A stretch of 64,000 bases of DNA from JACCYI01 sp963828075 (GCA_963828075.1 CAWHDH010000017.1:372001-436000), one strand, 5' to 3'; shown: positions 18,313 through 29,518, counted from the first letter of the stretch. A program made the numbers and translations. Notes: generated by a model not told the origin, from the sequence alone.

Positions 18313-18873
18313 TTGTCGAAGGTCTTCGTCATCACGGGCCCGTCCGGGGTCGGCAAGGGCACGCTGATCCGCACGCTGCTCGAGCGGATGCCCGAGCTCG
18401 AGCTCGCGGTCTCGGCGACCACGCGACGCCCGCGGCCGGGGGAGGGCGACGGCGTCGACTACCACTTCATCTCCGATCAGGAGTTCGACCACCGGGTCGA
18501 GGCCGGCGAGTTCGTCGAGCACGCGAGCTACTCGGGCCGGCGGTACGGGACGCTGCGCTCCGAGCTCGAGGCGCGCACCGGCGCGGGCCGGCCCGTGGTG
18601 CTCGAGATCGAGGTCCAGGGAGCGCGCCAGGTCGCGAGCGCGATGCCCGAGGCGGTGCGCATCTTCATCGCCCCGCCGTCGGAGGAGGCGCTGCGCGACC
18701 GGCTCGTGGGTCGCGGCACCGACGCGCCCGAGCAGGTCGAGGCGCGGCTGGCCACCGCGCGGCGCGAGCTGGCCGCGCTGAGGGAATTCCCCTACGTGGT
18801 CGTCAACGACCGCCTCGACGACGCCGTCGATGCGGTCGAGCGGATCGTGCGCACAGCTACACTCTCCGCATGA
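18313..18873 (+). CDS. gmk: Guanylate kinase
   Basis: Product of 186 residues. The P-loop GPSGVGKGTL is at residues 9-18; TTRRPRPGEGDGVDYHF and EHASYSGRRYGT are the GMP-binding signatures, and VLEIEVQGARQV follows. It phosphorylates GMP to GDP. The TTG start lies directly after the mihF TAG with no gap, so expression probably depends on translational coupling. Confidence 0.97.
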   Translation: MSKVFVITGPSGVGKGTLIRTLLERMPELELAVSATTRRPRPGEGDGVDYHFISDQEFDHRVEAGEFVEHASYSGRRYGTLRSELEARTGAGRPVVLEIEVQGARQVASAMPEAVRIFIAPPSEEALRDRLVGRGTDAPEQVEARLATARRELAALREFPYVVVNDRLDDAVDAVERIVRTATLSA

Positions 18874-19106
18874 TCTCTCCCCGCGTCGACCGCCTGCTCG
18901 AGCAGGTCGACTCCCCCTACGCCAGCGTGATCGTCGCCGCCAAGCGCGCGCGCCAGATCAACTCGTACTACCACAACCTCGGCGAGGGGACGTTCGAGGA
19001 GTTCACGCCGCCGATGATCGACACGGGGTCCAAGAACTACCTGACGATCGCGCTGGAGGAGACGGCGGCGGGCAAGATCAACTACCGCTACCGCACCCAG
19101 TTGTAG
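18870..19106 (+). CDS. rpoZ: RNA polymerase omega subunit
   Basis: Product of 78 residues. It starts MISPRVDRLLEQVDSPYASV and contains VAAKRARQINSYYHNL, the conserved omega core that chaperones the beta-prime subunit; IALEETAAGKINY is also typical. The ATG overlaps the gmk stop (ATGA). Confidence 0.95.
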   Translation: MISPRVDRLLEQVDSPYASVIVAAKRARQINSYYHNLGEGTFEEFTPPMIDTGSKNYLTIALEETAAGKINYRYRTQL

Positions 19107-19116
19107 AAGGCCGGAG

Positions 19117-20385
19117 ATGGGCCGCCTCCTGCTGGGCGTCACCGGGGGGATAGCGGGCTACAAGGCCGTCGAGCTCGCGCGCCTCGCGGTCAAGGCGGGG
19201 CACGCCGTCCGGGTCATCCAGACGGCCGCCGCCGAGCGCTTCGTCGGGCCGGCCACGTTCGCCGCCATCACGGGCGCGCCGGTGCTGCGCACGGAGTTCG
19301 AGCGCGACCCGGCGCGGGGCGCGTTCGGAGACCAGCGGCCGCCCGACCACGACCCGCTCTCGCACCTCGAGCTGGTCGCCAACGCCGACGTGTTCCTGAT
19401 CGCGCCGGCGTCGGCCAACACGCTGGCCAAGCTCGCCCACGGGCACGCCGACAACCTGCTGACGTCGGCGGCGCTCGCCTGCCGGCGGCCGCTGATCGTC
19501 GCGCCCGCCATGAACGACGCGATGTACGAGCACCCGGCGACGCAGGCGAACCTGGCGACGCTGCGCGAGCGCGGCGTCGAGGTGCTCGACCCGGGGACGG
19601 GCGCGCTCGGCTCGCTCGGGGAGTGGGGCGTCGGCCGCCTGCCCGAGCCGCCCGAGCTGCTCGCCGCGTGCGAGGAGCGGATGCCCGGGACCGCACGCGC
19701 CGGCGGCGAGCTCGACGGGCTGCGCATACTCGTGACGGCCGGGGGCACGCGCGAACCGATCGACGCGGTGCGGTTCCTCGGCAACCGCTCCTCCGGGCGC
19801 ATGGGCCTCGCGCTGGCGTCCGAGGCGGCGCGACGCGGCGCGCACGTGACCGTGGTCGCAGCGAACGTCGCGCTGCCGCGCGACCCGGCGGTCGAGTACG
19901 TCGACGTGACGACCGCGGCGGAGCTCGGCGCCGCCTGCGCGGAGCGGTTCGGCGCCGCCGACGTCCTGCTGATGGCCGCCGCCGTCGCCGACTTCCGCCC
20001 CGCCGCGTCGCGCGCCGGGAAGATCAAGAAGGACGCCACGGGGGACGTGCTGCGGCTCGACCTCGAGCGCACCGACGACGTCCTCTCCGGCCTTGCCGCG
20101 TCGCGGCGCGCCGACCAGACGCTGGTCGGGTTCGCCGCCGAGCACGGCGAGGGTGCGATCGCCTACGGCCGCGGCAAGCTCGAGCGCAAGGGCCTCGACG
20201 CCGTCGTGGTCAACGACGTCTCGCAGCCGGGAATCGGCTTCGACACGCCCGAGAACGCGGTCACGATCCTGACCCGCACCGACGAGGTCGCGGTCGCGCA
20301 GGCGGCGAAGGCCGAGGTCGCGCGCGTCATCCTCGACGCCGTCTTGAGGATCCGTTCACAAAGCAAGGTCAGGGTGGCCACCTAG
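19117..20385 (+). CDS. coaBC: Phosphopantothenoylcysteine decarboxylase/synthetase
   Basis: Product of 422 residues, a fused CoaC-CoaB enzyme for two steps of coenzyme A synthesis. The flavin decarboxylase half starts LLLGVTGGIAGYKAVELARL, with the ASANT motif and the PAMN motif (VAPAMNDAMYEHPA). The CTP-dependent synthetase half starts ILVTAGGTREPIDAVRFLGN and carries AAAVADFRP and KIKK. Ten bases separate it from rpoZ. The stop TAG overlaps the GTG of the MoxR gene by one base, an unusual partner for coaBC. Confidence 0.97.
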   Translation: MGRLLLGVTGGIAGYKAVELARLAVKAGHAVRVIQTAAAERFVGPATFAAITGAPVLRTEFERDPARGAFGDQRPPDHDPLSHLELVANADVFLIAPASANTLAKLAHGHADNLLTSAALACRRPLIVAPAMNDAMYEHPATQANLATLRERGVEVLDPGTGALGSLGEWGVGRLPEPPELLAACEERMPGTARAGGELDGLRILVTAGGTREPIDAVRFLGNRSSGRMGLALASEAARRGAHVTVVAANVALPRDPAVEYVDVTTAAELGAACAERFGAADVLLMAAAVADFRPAASRAGKIKKDATGDVLRLDLERTDDVLSGLAASRRADQTLVGFAAEHGEGAIAYGRGKLERKGLDAVVVNDVSQPGIGFDTPENAVTILTRTDEVAVAQAAKAEVARVILDAVLRIRSQSKVRVAT

Positions 20386-21356
20386 TGGAGCCGATCGAGC
20401 CCCCCTCCGAAGCGCTGCGCGAGGGCGAGGTCGCCGCCGCCGCCGCCGTCGCTCGCCGCATCCAGGAGAACATCCGCCGCGCGGTCAAGGTCCGTGACCG
20501 GGCGCTCGACCACGTCCTCGTCGCGCTGCTCGCCGAGGGCCACATCCTCGTCGAGGACTACCCGGGGGTCGGCAAGACCGCGCTCGCGCGCGCCCTGTCG
20601 CGCTCGATCGACTGCCAGTTCGCGCGCGTGCAGTGCACCGCCGACCTGCTGCCGGCCGACGTGGTGGGCACCAACGTCTACAACCAGCGCGAGTCGCGCT
20701 TCGAGTTCCGGCCCGGGCCGATCTTCGCGAACATCGTCATCGTCGACGAGGTCAACCGCGCGTCGCCCAAGACGCAGTCGGGCTTGCTCGAGTGCATGCA
20801 GGAGCGTCACGTCACCGTCGACGTGCACTCGCACGAGCTCGCCCGGCCGTTCCTGGTGTTCGCGACCCAGAACCCGGTCGAGTACGAGGGGACCTATCCG
20901 CTGCCCGAGGCGCAGGTCGACCGCTTCATGGTGCGCCTCAGCCTCGGCTACCCCGACCCCGCGGACGAGTCGGCGATGCTCGCGCGCCACGAGGGCGGCG
21001 ACCGCGTGCTCGAGCTCGGAGCGGTGACCGACGTCGCCGAGCTGCTGACCGCCCAGCAGGCCGCCCAGCGCGTCCACGCCTCGCAGGCGCTGCGCGACTA
21101 CATCGTCGCGCTGCTGCGCCACACCCGCTCGGATCCGCGCGTCGAGCTCGGCGCGTCGCCGCGGTCCGGCCTGATGCTCCTGCGCGCCGCCAAGGCCTTC
21201 GCGCTGCTCGAAGGCCGCGACCACGCCCTGCCCGACGACGTCCAGGCGCTGGCGCATCCCGTGCTCGCCCACCGACTGATGCTGGTCCCCGAGGCGGCGG
21301 GCACCGAGCGGAACGAGATCGTCGCCGACGCGGTCGCGGCGGTCCCGGCGCTCTAG
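20385..21356 (+). CDS. MoxR-family AAA+ ATPase
   Basis: Product of 323 residues. Walker A is DYPGVGKTALAR at about residues 60-71, Walker B is IVIVDEVNRASP, sensor 1 is FATQNPVEYEGTYPLPEAQ and the arginine-finger/VDRFM segment follows. MoxR ATPases act as chaperones for metal insertion or complex assembly and are usually paired with DUF58 proteins, as here. The GTG shares one base with the coaBC stop. It begins a moxR-DUF58-transglutaminase unit. Confidence 0.93.
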   Translation: MEPIEPPSEALREGEVAAAAAVARRIQENIRRAVKVRDRALDHVLVALLAEGHILVEDYPGVGKTALARALSRSIDCQFARVQCTADLLPADVVGTNVYNQRESRFEFRPGPIFANIVIVDEVNRASPKTQSGLLECMQERHVTVDVHSHELARPFLVFATQNPVEYEGTYPLPEAQVDRFMVRLSLGYPDPADESAMLARHEGGDRVLELGAVTDVAELLTAQQAAQRVHASQALRDYIVALLRHTRSDPRVELGASPRSGLMLLRAAKAFALLEGRDHALPDDVQALAHPVLAHRLMLVPEAAGTERNEIVADAVAAVPAL

Positions 21357-21370
21357 GGGGCTCTGGACCA

Positions 21371-22471
21371 ATGCGCTCGGCGATCGGGTGCGTCGGTCTC
21401 GGAATCCTGCTGCTGCTCGTCGCGGGCACCTTCGACGCCGAGCCGCTCTACGTCACCGGGTCGGCGCTCATGCTGCTGGGCGGCGGGGCGCTGTTGTGGA
21501 TCGGCGCCGGCTCGTGGGGCGCGACGATCGTCCGCCACGTCGGTGTGCGCAGCGTGGTCGAGGACGCCCCGCTCGAGGTTCGCATCGAGGCCCGGGCCGG
21601 GCGTCTGCCACTGCCGCCCGGCTACATCGACGAGCCGCTCCTGCCCGAGCCGGCGCCGCTGCACGCGGGCCACCGGATCTCGAAGGTTCGCGTCGAGGCG
21701 AGCTTCTCGCGGCGGGGGCGCCGCTGGCTGGCGCCGCCGGCGCTCGTGCTGCGCGACCCGCTCGGCCTCGCCCACCGCGTGATCGAGGGCTCGGGCCCCG
21801 ACGAGCTCCTCGTGCTGCCGCGGACGTTCCCGGTCGTGACGACCGGCGGCGGCGGGGAGGGGATGCCGGCGCACGCCCGAGCCATGCTGACCGCCGCGGC
21901 GGAGACCGAGATCGACGGCCTGCGCCCGCACCGGGAAGGCGCGCCGGCGTCGCGCATCCACTGGCCGGCCTACGCCCGCGGCGCGGGGCTGATGGAGCGC
22001 AACCTGCGGTCGGAGTCCGATTCGCGACCGATCGTGGTGGTCGACCCGCGCGGCGCCGCGAGCCGCGACGACCTCGACGCCTCGATCCGCGCCGCCGGCT
22101 CGCTGGTCCTGCACTTCGCGCGCGGCGGCGGCTGCGCGCTGCTGCTGCCGGGCGATCGGCGGGCGGTCGTCATCGAGCACGACCGGCTGGCGTGGCCGGC
22201 GGCGCACGTGCGCCTCGCGCTGCTCGAGGACCACTCGGGGCCAGGGCTGACCGCGGCGCAGAACCGGCGCGGCCTTATCGTCTTCGTGTCGGCGCGCGTC
22301 GTCGACCGGCCGCCGCGGATGCTCGGCCGCACGCCGGGCGGGTGCCTGCTCGTCCTCCCGGGTCAGCTGCCCGGGCGCCGGTCGGTGCTCGAGGTCGCCG
22401 GCTGCCACGGCTACGTCGGCGCCCGCACCGGCGCGGCGGCCGCGGTCGCGGCGGTGGGAGGCCAGGCGTGA
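21371..22471 (+). CDS. DUF58 domain membrane protein
   Basis: Product of 366 residues. Two hydrophobic helices occupy about residues 5-45. The DUF58 signature is present in altered form (SRIHWPAYARGAGLMERNL, compared with the usual D-x-R-x-IHW-x-A-TAR), then VVVDPRGAASRDD. Family members are partners of MoxR ATPases with a VWA-like C-terminal region; the metal-site residues were not checked. It overlaps the transglutaminase gene by four bases. Confidence 0.85.
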   Translation: MRSAIGCVGLGILLLLVAGTFDAEPLYVTGSALMLLGGGALLWIGAGSWGATIVRHVGVRSVVEDAPLEVRIEARAGRLPLPPGYIDEPLLPEPAPLHAGHRISKVRVEASFSRRGRRWLAPPALVLRDPLGLAHRVIEGSGPDELLVLPRTFPVVTTGGGGEGMPAHARAMLTAAAETEIDGLRPHREGAPASRIHWPAYARGAGLMERNLRSESDSRPIVVVDPRGAASRDDLDASIRAAGSLVLHFARGGGCALLLPGDRRAVVIEHDRLAWPAAHVRLALLEDHSGPGLTAAQNRRGLIVFVSARVVDRPPRMLGRTPGGCLLVLPGQLPGRRSVLEVAGCHGYVGARTGAAAAVAAVGGQA

Positions 22472-24741
22472 GCATCGCCGCGTTCCAGTCGCCGCTGGCG
22501 CCGCCGATCCCCACGCCGGGCCCGCTGCCGCCGCGCAGCGTGCTGGCGCCGATGCCGCTCGCGCGCGGCGCCGCGCTCGTCGCGCTCGCCGTCTTCGGCT
22601 CGCTGCACTGGATGCGGCTGCTCGAGCCGGCCGCCCCGTTCCGCGCCTGGGAGGCGGTCGGGCTGGCGCTGCCGGCGATGGTCACGCTGGTGTGGGCCGG
22701 CCGGCTCGAGCAGCGCTGGGCGCGCTGGGCGGTGGCCGGTGCGACCGCGGCGGTGGCGACGTTGCTGGCGTTGCTGGCCGCCGGCATGGCCGACGAGTAC
22801 CTGCGGCCCGACCGCTGGGGCTCGCTGCTCGCGGGCGTCGGGCGCGGTCTGGAGACACTCCCGGGCGCACGGGTGCCGTTCCGCGGCGTCGACGAGTGGA
22901 CGCGCGTGGTCATCGCCTCCGGCGGCACGCTGCTCGTCGTGCTCGCCGCCTGCCTGGCGTTCTGGCCGCGCTCGCGCGGGCGGACGGGGTTCCGGGGCGG
23001 CGCGCTGGTCGCGCTGGTGGCGCTCTACGTCGTCCCCACGGTCGCGCTGGTGTTCGATCGCGAGTTCCTGCGCGGGGCGCTGCTCGTGCTGCTGATGCTC
23101 GCCTTCCTGCGGCTCGAGCGCGTGCACCCGCGCGACGCGCGCAGCGCCGGGGTCGCCGGGCTGGGCGTCGCGGTGCTCGCCCTCGGCGTGGCCCCCGTGC
23201 TCGACGGGCCGTCGCCGTGGTGGGACTACGAGACGTGGGCGCTGTCGGCGGCGACGTCCAAGACCACGGCGTTCTCCTGGGATCACGACTACGGCCCGCT
23301 CGACTGGCCGCGCGACGGCCGCGAGCTGCTGCGCGTCCGCCCCCAGAAGGGGGTCGCCGCCTACTGGAAGGCAGAGAACCTCGACGTGTTCGACGGGCAG
23401 GCGTGGCGGCGGACTTACTTCTCCGACTCGCCCGAGAGGCAGACCCCCGGCGCGAGCGCGGACCCCGCCAGCGCGCGCAAGTGGTCGCAGAAGATCCGCG
23501 TGAGCGTCCGCAACCTGCGCTCCCGCGAGGTCATCACCGCCGGCGTGGCGACCGCCGTCGACGTGCCGCCCCGCGGGACGCTGACGGCGGCGCCCGGCGT
23601 GTTCGTCACCGCCGGTCGGCCGTTGCGCCGCGGCGACGTCTACACGGCGGAGGTCTACGCGCCGGACCCGTCGCCGCAGCAGATGCGGCTGGCCTCGGCG
23701 GACTACGAGGACTGGCACGACGAGTACCTGACGGTTGGGATCGGCGGCGGGCGCGGCGTGCCAGGGGGCCTGACCAAGGTCCGCTTCCAGGCGTTCCCCG
23801 ACGTCGGCGACCCGGTGATCATGGAGGTCCGCGAGCCGAACTTCCCGGAGTCCGCGGCGAGGGAGCTCGAGGCGTCGCCGCTGGCGCGCACCTGGGAGCT
23901 CGCGCAGAGGCTCAAGGCGGACTCCGAGACGCCCTACCGCTACGTCCGCCAGGTCGAGAACTACCTGCGTCTCGGGTTCAGCTACACCGAGCGCCCCCCG
24001 CGCTCGGCCGAGACGCTGGACGGCTTCCTGTTCGACGCCAAGCAGGGCTTCTGCCAGCAGTACTCCGGCGCGATGGCGCTGCTGCTGCGGATGGGCGGTG
24101 TGCCCGCCCGCGTGTCGGCGGGCTTCACGTCGGGTTCGCTGGACCGCAAGACGAACGAGTACGTGGTCCGCGACCTCGACGCGCACTCGTGGGTCGAGGC
24201 GTGGTTCCCCGGCTACGGCTGGGTGACGTTCGACCCCACGCCGTCGGCGGCCCCGCCGCGCAACCAGTCCGACGACGTCGTCGGTGAGGCGGCGGCGGCC
24301 GCCGCCGCCCAGCATCCGGACCTCGGTGCGCCGCTCGGCGAGACCGGCGCCGTCGAGCCGCTCGCCGGCGGCAGCTCCGGCCCGCCGTGGAACGCCCTCG
24401 TGCTCGGCCTCGCGGCGCTCGCGCTCGCCGTGTCGCTGCACCGGCGGCGTCCGTCCGTCGACGGCGAGCCGTGGCGCGCGTCGGTCGCCGAGCTCGAGCG
24501 CGCGCTGCGCCGGGCGGGCTGGCACCCGCCGCCCGGCCTCACGCTCAACGCGCTCGAGAAGGCGTTCTCCTCCAACCCCGGCGCGGCGGGCTACGTCCGG
24601 GCGCTGCGCGAGCAGCGCTACCGCGGTGGCACCGAAGGCCCGACGGCCGGGCAGCGCCGCCGCCTGCGCTCCGAGCTCGCCCGCGGCATGGGGCTGGGCG
24701 GGCGGCTGCGCGCCTGGTGGGCGCTGCCGCCACGCGTCTGA
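22468..24741 (+). CDS. Membrane-anchored transglutaminase-like protein
   Basis: Product of 757 residues from a GTG in a GTGA overlap. About six to seven membrane helices lie in residues 30-250, then a DUF3488-like extracytoplasmic region, and a papain-like transglutaminase core. The triad is complete: Cys529 in KQGFCQQYSGAMALLLR, His573 in DAHSWVEAWFP and Asp589 in TFDPTP. A further membrane helix (about residues 630-650) and a cytoplasmic DUF4129-like tail follow. With MoxR and DUF58 it forms a widespread three-gene module of unknown role, perhaps cell-envelope crosslinking or proteolysis. Confidence 0.9.
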   Translation: MSIAAFQSPLAPPIPTPGPLPPRSVLAPMPLARGAALVALAVFGSLHWMRLLEPAAPFRAWEAVGLALPAMVTLVWAGRLEQRWARWAVAGATAAVATLLALLAAGMADEYLRPDRWGSLLAGVGRGLETLPGARVPFRGVDEWTRVVIASGGTLLVVLAACLAFWPRSRGRTGFRGGALVALVALYVVPTVALVFDREFLRGALLVLLMLAFLRLERVHPRDARSAGVAGLGVAVLALGVAPVLDGPSPWWDYETWALSAATSKTTAFSWDHDYGPLDWPRDGRELLRVRPQKGVAAYWKAENLDVFDGQAWRRTYFSDSPERQTPGASADPASARKWSQKIRVSVRNLRSREVITAGVATAVDVPPRGTLTAAPGVFVTAGRPLRRGDVYTAEVYAPDPSPQQMRLASADYEDWHDEYLTVGIGGGRGVPGGLTKVRFQAFPDVGDPVIMEVREPNFPESAARELEASPLARTWELAQRLKADSETPYRYVRQVENYLRLGFSYTERPPRSAETLDGFLFDAKQGFCQQYSGAMALLLRMGGVPARVSAGFTSGSLDRKTNEYVVRDLDAHSWVEAWFPGYGWVTFDPTPSAAPPRNQSDDVVGEAAAAAAAQHPDLGAPLGETGAVEPLAGGSSGPPWNALVLGLAALALAVSLHRRRPSVDGEPWRASVAELERALRRAGWHPPPGLTLNALEKAFSSNPGAAGYVRALREQRYRGGTEGPTAGQRRRLRSELARGMGLGGRLRAWWALPPRV

Positions 24742-24764
24742 TCCTCCCTAGTATTGGGTCGCCA

Positions 24765-25124
24765 ATGAGCGAGGTCTACGAGCTCTTCCAGCGCGGCACG
24801 GAACTGCTGCAGTCCGGCGACTACAACGCGGCGACCGTGCCGCTCGCCCAGGCGCGCGACCGCGATCCCGACAAGGCATCGATCCGCGAGGCGCTCGGCC
24901 GCGCGTACTTCCGCTCGGCGCAGTTCGAGGCCGCCGCCGCCGAGTTCGCGGCGGTCGTCGAGAGGGCGCCGACCGACGACTACGCGCTCTTCTGTCTCGG
25001 CCGCTCGCTGCAGGAGCTGGGTCGTCACTCCGAGGCGCGCCATCCGCTCGCGCTGGCCGCCTGCCTGCGCCCCGAGCGACGCGACTACCGCATCTACCGC
25101 GACCGCGCCCGCGCCGCCGGCTGA
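24765..25124 (+). CDS. TPR-repeat protein
   Basis: Product of 119 residues with about three tetratricopeptide repeats: YELFQRGTELLQSGDYNAAT, ASIREALGRAYFRSAQFEAA and DDYALFCLGRSLQELGRHSE. Soluble and probably a protein-protein adaptor. A TAGTAT box at 24749-24754 ends 10 bases before the ATG, so it has its own promoter and a very short leader. It lies between the transglutaminase module and the rimP operon. Confidence 0.82.
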   Translation: MSEVYELFQRGTELLQSGDYNAATVPLAQARDRDPDKASIREALGRAYFRSAQFEAAAAEFAAVVERAPTDDYALFCLGRSLQELGRHSEARHPLALAACLRPERRDYRIYRDRARAAG

Positions 25125-25160
25125 CCGGCCCCAAGCCGCCTCGGTGAGGCGCTCCGGTGC

Positions 25161-25166
25161 TACCCT
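25161..25166 (+). promoter_or_regulatory. Probable -10 box of the rimP-nusA operon
   Basis: TACCCT matches the local TANNNT pattern and would start transcription near 25173, upstream of the hairpin at 25206. No clear -35 is visible. Confidence 0.4.
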
Positions 25167-25205
25167 TGCGGCACAGCTTTCGCGGCTCCGGCCGTTGTTT
25201 TCGGA

Positions 25206-25227
25206 AGCGGGCGAGTGCCCGCTTTTT
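25206..25227 (+). terminator. Intrinsic terminator/attenuator in the rimP leader
   Basis: GCGGGC-GAGT-GCCCGC forms a 6-bp GC stem followed by six Ts. It sits 20 bases before the rimP ATG and downstream of the likely promoter. It may end transcripts from the TPR gene, but its position inside the leader suggests premature termination of rimP-nusA mRNA, possibly feedback by NusA itself. Confidence 0.8.
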
Positions 25228-25247
25228 TCATGGGGAAGGAGGAACAG

Positions 25248-25673
25248 ATGAGCACGATCCAGGCCGACATCGAGGCCCGCCTCGCGGAGGCGGAGCCCGA
25301 CGTCGAGGTGCTGCTCGCCGAGGTCGTCGGCGGCCGGCTGGTGCGCCTGTTCATCGACCACCCCGACGGCGTCACGCTCGCCCTGTGCGAGCGCGTCACC
25401 GGCCACCTCGTCGCGCTGCGCGAGCGCTACGCACTCGAGGTGTCCTCGCCCGGTATCGAACGACCGCTGAGCAAGCCCGAGCACTTCCGCCGCTTCGTCG
25501 GCCGGCGCGCCCGCGTCCGCACCCGCGGCGCGATCGGCACGCAGGCCCCGCGCCGCAACTTCACCGGCGAGCTGCTCGACGCCTCCGAGGCCGAGGTGAC
25601 CGTCGCCGCCGACACCGGCGTGGTGACGATCCCGTACGCCGACATCGACCGATCCAACCTGCTGGGAGACTGA
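25248..25673 (+). CDS. rimP: Ribosome maturation factor RimP
   Basis: Product of 141 residues, needed for 30S subunit maturation. It starts MSTIQADIEARL; the N-terminal domain includes VGGRLVRLFIDHPDGVTLAL and the family signature LEVSSPGIERPL is intact, followed by an SH3-like C-terminal domain. The ATG at 25248 is set by GGAAGGAGG just upstream; an in-frame ATG at 25215 lies inside the terminator hairpin. nusA follows five bases after the stop. Confidence 0.94.
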   Translation: MSTIQADIEARLAEAEPDVEVLLAEVVGGRLVRLFIDHPDGVTLALCERVTGHLVALRERYALEVSSPGIERPLSKPEHFRRFVGRRARVRTRGAIGTQAPRRNFTGELLDASEAEVTVAADTGVVTIPYADIDRSNLLGD

Positions 25674-25678
25674 CCCTC

Positions 25679-26956
25679 ATGAGCCAAGAGATCGTCGAAG
25701 CCGTCAAGGCGCTCGGAGCTGAGAAGGGGATCGCCGAGGAGAAGCTGATGGTCGCCCTCGAGGACGCGCTGCTGTCGGCGTACAAGAAGCAGCCGGGCTC
25801 GGCGAAGTACGCGAAGGTCGAGATCGATCGCGAGACCGCCGACTTCATCGTGTGGGAGCTCCAGGTCCCCGAGGAGCTCGAGGAGACGCTGATCTCCGAG
25901 GCGTGGCGCGAGATGGCCGCCGAGCAGGCCGAGATCGACCCCGAGACCGGCGAGCGTCGCGAACCCGAGGAGCCCGAGCTCGACCTCGAGAAGCTCGCGC
26001 AGTACCAGGACCAGATCCCGACGCGCGACGTCACCCCGCACGACTTCGGCCGGATCGCCGCGCAGACCGCCAAGCAGGTCATCCTGCAGCGCATCCGCGA
26101 GGCCGAGCGCGACATGACGCTCGAGGAGTACCAGGATCGCATCGGCGAGCTGATCACCGGCATCGTCCAGCAGTCCGACTCCCGGTACACGCTCGTGCAG
26201 CTGCGCGAGCGCGTCGAGGCGCTGCTGCCGAAGTCCGAGCAGGTCGACGGCGAGCGCTACGACCACTCGCAGCGGATCAAGGCCGTCATCAAGGAGGTCT
26301 CCTCTTCGACGCGCGGACCGAGCATCATCGTGTCGCGCCGCGACCCCGAGCTGATCAAGAAGCTGTTCGAGCTCGAGGTGCCGGAGATCGCCGACGGCCT
26401 GGTGGAGATCACCAACGTCGCGCGCGAGCCCGGCTACCGCTCGAAGATCGCGGTCGTCTCCTACGCCGACGGCGTCGATCCGGTGGGCGCGTGCGTCGGC
26501 CCGCGCGGCTCGCGCGTGCGCATGGTCGTCTCCGAGCTGCGCGGCGAGAAGATCGACATCATCCCCTACAACGAGGAGCCCGCCCGCTTCGTCGCCAAGG
26601 CACTCAGCCCGGCGCGCGTGCGCGAGGTCCTGGTCGACGACGAGAACAAGCGTGCGACCGTCGTCGTGCCCGACGACCAGCTCTCGCTGGCGATCGGCCG
26701 CGAAGGCCAGAACGCGCGGCTCGCCGCGCGGCTGACCGGCTGGCGCGTCGACATCCGGTCCGAGACGGAGTTCGCCAAGGAGGAGGCCGACACGGGCTAC
26801 GGCGAGGGCGAGGAGGAGCTGGGCGGTCGCTGTGCGGCGATCATGTCGAACGGGCGCCGCTGCCCGAACGCCGCGCTGCCCAACTCGCGCTACTGCGGCC
26901 TGGACCCGCACCAGGCGCTCGCCAACCAGGACTCCGACGTCGTCGGAGCGGCCTGA
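25679..26956 (+). CDS. nusA: Transcription factor NusA with a Cys3His C-terminal tail
   Basis: Product of 425 residues. The NusA N-terminal RNA-polymerase-binding domain (IVEAVKALGAEKGIAEEKL) is followed by S1, then KH1 (VGACVGPRGSRVRMVVSEL) and KH2 (LAIGREGQNARLAARLTGW). NusA controls pausing, termination and antitermination. The unusual part is the last 44 residues: after an acidic linker, Cys385, Cys395, Cys406 and His411 (GGRCAAIMSNGRRC, NSRYCGLDPH) form a likely zinc-binding knob not found in E. coli or B. subtilis NusA. The ylxR start overlaps the stop. Confidence 0.96.
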   Translation: MSQEIVEAVKALGAEKGIAEEKLMVALEDALLSAYKKQPGSAKYAKVEIDRETADFIVWELQVPEELEETLISEAWREMAAEQAEIDPETGERREPEEPELDLEKLAQYQDQIPTRDVTPHDFGRIAAQTAKQVILQRIREAERDMTLEEYQDRIGELITGIVQQSDSRYTLVQLRERVEALLPKSEQVDGERYDHSQRIKAVIKEVSSSTRGPSIIVSRRDPELIKKLFELEVPEIADGLVEITNVAREPGYRSKIAVVSYADGVDPVGACVGPRGSRVRMVVSELRGEKIDIIPYNEEPARFVAKALSPARVREVLVDDENKRATVVVPDDQLSLAIGREGQNARLAARLTGWRVDIRSETEFAKEEADTGYGEGEEELGGRCAAIMSNGRRCPNAALPNSRYCGLDPHQALANQDSDVVGAA

Positions 26957-27203
26957 GCCTGGCGCACCTCCCGATCCGCAGGTGCGCCGGCTGTGGCCGG
27001 CGTGCCCCGAGGGCGGTCCTTCACCGCTTCGCTAGATTGGAAGGGCGGCTCGTGCCCGATCCCGCCGCCGTGCTCCCCGGGCGGGGCGCGTGGGTGCACG
27101 AGACACAAGAATGCTTCACCGCCGCGGTTACCCGCCGCGGCTTCCAGCGGGCCCTCAAAGGCCCGGTTCAGATCCCTCAGGACACCGTAGACTTCACATA
27201 CAC

Positions 27204-27231
<28 letters not shown>
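26953..27231 (+). CDS. ylxR: YlxR (DUF448) RNA-binding/nucleoid protein
   Basis: Product of about 92 residues. The signature RRCAGCGRRAPRAVLHRFAR, then GRGAWVHE and the basic end GFQRALKG are typical of YlxR, found between nusA and infB in many bacteria. No ATG, GTG or TTG exists in frame upstream of the conserved region. I therefore propose a CTG start at 26953 that overlaps the nusA stop as CTGA, matching the NTGA overlaps common in this genome. The 3' end runs 28 bases into infB. Confidence 0.85.
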
Positions 27232-29513
<2,282 letters not shown>

Positions 29514-29518
29514 GGCCA

